From NCBI GenBank assembly GCA_050122535.1, contig JASFIT010000260.1, forward strand, positions 1-6,801: 6,801 nucleotides of DNA. Reading direction: 5' to 3'. Origin of the DNA: JASFEQ01 sp050122535. GTDB taxonomy: Bacteria; Desulfobacterota; DSM-4660; Desulfatiglandales; HGW-15. The translations under genes and the position numbers were made by a program. The notes below the pieces were generated by a model. The model did no database searches and was not told where the DNA came from. It saw only the letters and a list, made by a program, of their open reading frames with translations. Of this stretch, positions 6,411 to 6,801 are shown in pieces; position 1 is the stretch's first letter; each line of letters opens with the position of its first letter.

Positions 6411-6477
6411 GGAGGATTTCCTATTTCACATTTCTCTAACAAATCTTGCGTCCCGTTCAAAGACTTTCTCGTTTATA

Positions 6478-6505
6478 ATTATCATTTTATGGTAGGGAAG
6501 GTCAA
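6478..6505 (-). promoter_or_regulatory. Sigma70-like promoter for the XRE-cupin/nfo/DUF1178 operon
   Basis: On the minus strand TTGACC (6505-6500) and GATAAT (6483-6478) are 16 bases apart, each one base off consensus. Transcription would start near 6471, leaving a leader of about 60 bases. It lies in the 112-base gap after the dodecin gene, so the operon need not depend on read-through from it. Confidence 0.4.
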
Positions 6506-6522
6506 GGGAGGGCTAAATAGTA

Positions 6523-6729
6523 TCAAGTTTCTAGCACAAAGATGACCTCCATCCTTACCCGGTATTCACTGATTTTTCCATCTTCTACAGCGACCCTTTG
6601 TTCTATAATACGCAGGCCGGTAATATTCCGCAATGTGCGGTTGGCCCTCTCAAAACCCACCCTGATGGCCTCATCAAAGCTGTTAGGGGATGCAGCTATT
6701 ACCTCCGAGACCCTGGCGACTCTTTCCAT
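6523..6729 (-). CDS. Dodecin family flavin-binding protein
   Basis: At 68 residues this is the standard dodecin length. The fold pattern is clear: a first strand (ARVSEVIAASP), one helix (SFDEAIRVGFERANRTLRNI, 17-36), then two long strands (LRIIEQRVAVEDGKISEYRV, 39-58, and MEVIFVLE). Dodecins form hollow dodecamers that store or buffer flavins such as riboflavin, lumichrome or FMN. Characterised members stack flavin on a Trp in the strand after the helix. This protein has no Trp at all and reads TGLRIIEQ there, so its ligand mode may differ. The ATG is set by a strong GGAGGT 5 bases upstream. It is followed by a 112-base gap and a separate operon, so it is probably a single-gene unit or the end of an operon beginning outside the window. 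Confidence 0.93.
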   Translation of the reverse strand: MERVARVSEVIAASPNSFDEAIRVGFERANRTLRNITGLRIIEQRVAVEDGKISEYRVRMEVIFVLET

Positions 6730-6734
6730 AACTT

Positions 6735-6740
6735 ACCTCC
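6735..6740 (-). promoter_or_regulatory. Strong Shine-Dalgarno of the dodecin gene
   Basis: GGAGGT on the minus strand lies 5 bases before the dodecin ATG. It is the best ribosome-binding match in the window, consistent with high expression of a small, abundant storage protein, and it fixes the start. Confidence 0.7.
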
Positions 6741-6801
6741 GAATCATGAATTTTTGAAATCCTGGTTTTCTTTACCGATCACGCCAGCACGTTCCAGCTA
6801 T

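Noticed and set aside
6741..6801. Possible end of another minus-strand gene at the right edge
   Set aside because: All three minus-strand frames reach a stop within the stretch, one with an additional in-frame stop at the very edge. The visible residues are too few to choose a frame or identify a product.

Overview
The window is about 6.8 kb of bacterial chromosome of moderate GC content. The gene set suggests a Gram-negative anaerobe of the deltaproteobacterial (Desulfobacterota-like) type: an XRE-cupin regulator of a kind I associate with syntrophic deltaproteobacteria, a DUF1178 zinc-ribbon protein, an FHA-GAF-adenylate cyclase, and a dispersed repeat ending in GTCATTGCGAG. This placement is inference from gene content only. 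All complete genes are on the minus strand. The single plus-strand gene enters from the left edge.

Left part (1-3351), signalling. A membrane-anchored protein with two PAS domains and a C-terminal coiled coil (plus strand, 5' end outside the window) converges on, and overlaps by 7 bases, an FHA-GAF-class III adenylate cyclase. The cyclase lies 24 bases downstream of a PP2C-type serine/threonine phosphatase. The pair looks like a two-gene operon with a good sigma70-like promoter about 110-140 bases upstream of the phosphatase. A phosphothreonine-reading domain on a cyclase next to a phosphatase suggests that Ser/Thr phosphorylation is coupled to cAMP production. No kinase lies in the window. 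The cyclase has Thr where many bacterial enzymes have Asp in the substrate pocket, the signature of the bicarbonate-responsive class IIIb group.

Middle part (3352-4413), mostly accessory. An intergenic stretch of 509 bases holds the phosphatase promoter, two small palindromes, and a cluster of nested inverted repeats (3619-3801) that resembles a dispersed palindromic element. Next comes a gene for a small, single-span membrane-anchored protein of unknown function, then about 200 bases without recognisable features.

Right part (4414-6801), a compact operon plus one small gene. XRE-cupin regulator, endonuclease IV (nfo) and a DUF1178 protein are packed with a 1-base gap and a 14-base overlap, so they are probably translationally coupled. 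A sigma70-like promoter lies before the regulator. Upstream is a dodecin-family gene with a strong Shine-Dalgarno sequence. It encodes no tryptophan, although Trp is the flavin-stacking residue in characterised dodecins.

No RNA gene, CRISPR array, transposase, integrase or phage gene was seen. I do not see a clearly novel multi-gene system. The best leads are the phosphatase/FHA-cyclase pair, the variant His/Asp motif in the small membrane protein, and the regulator-nfo-DUF1178 coupling.
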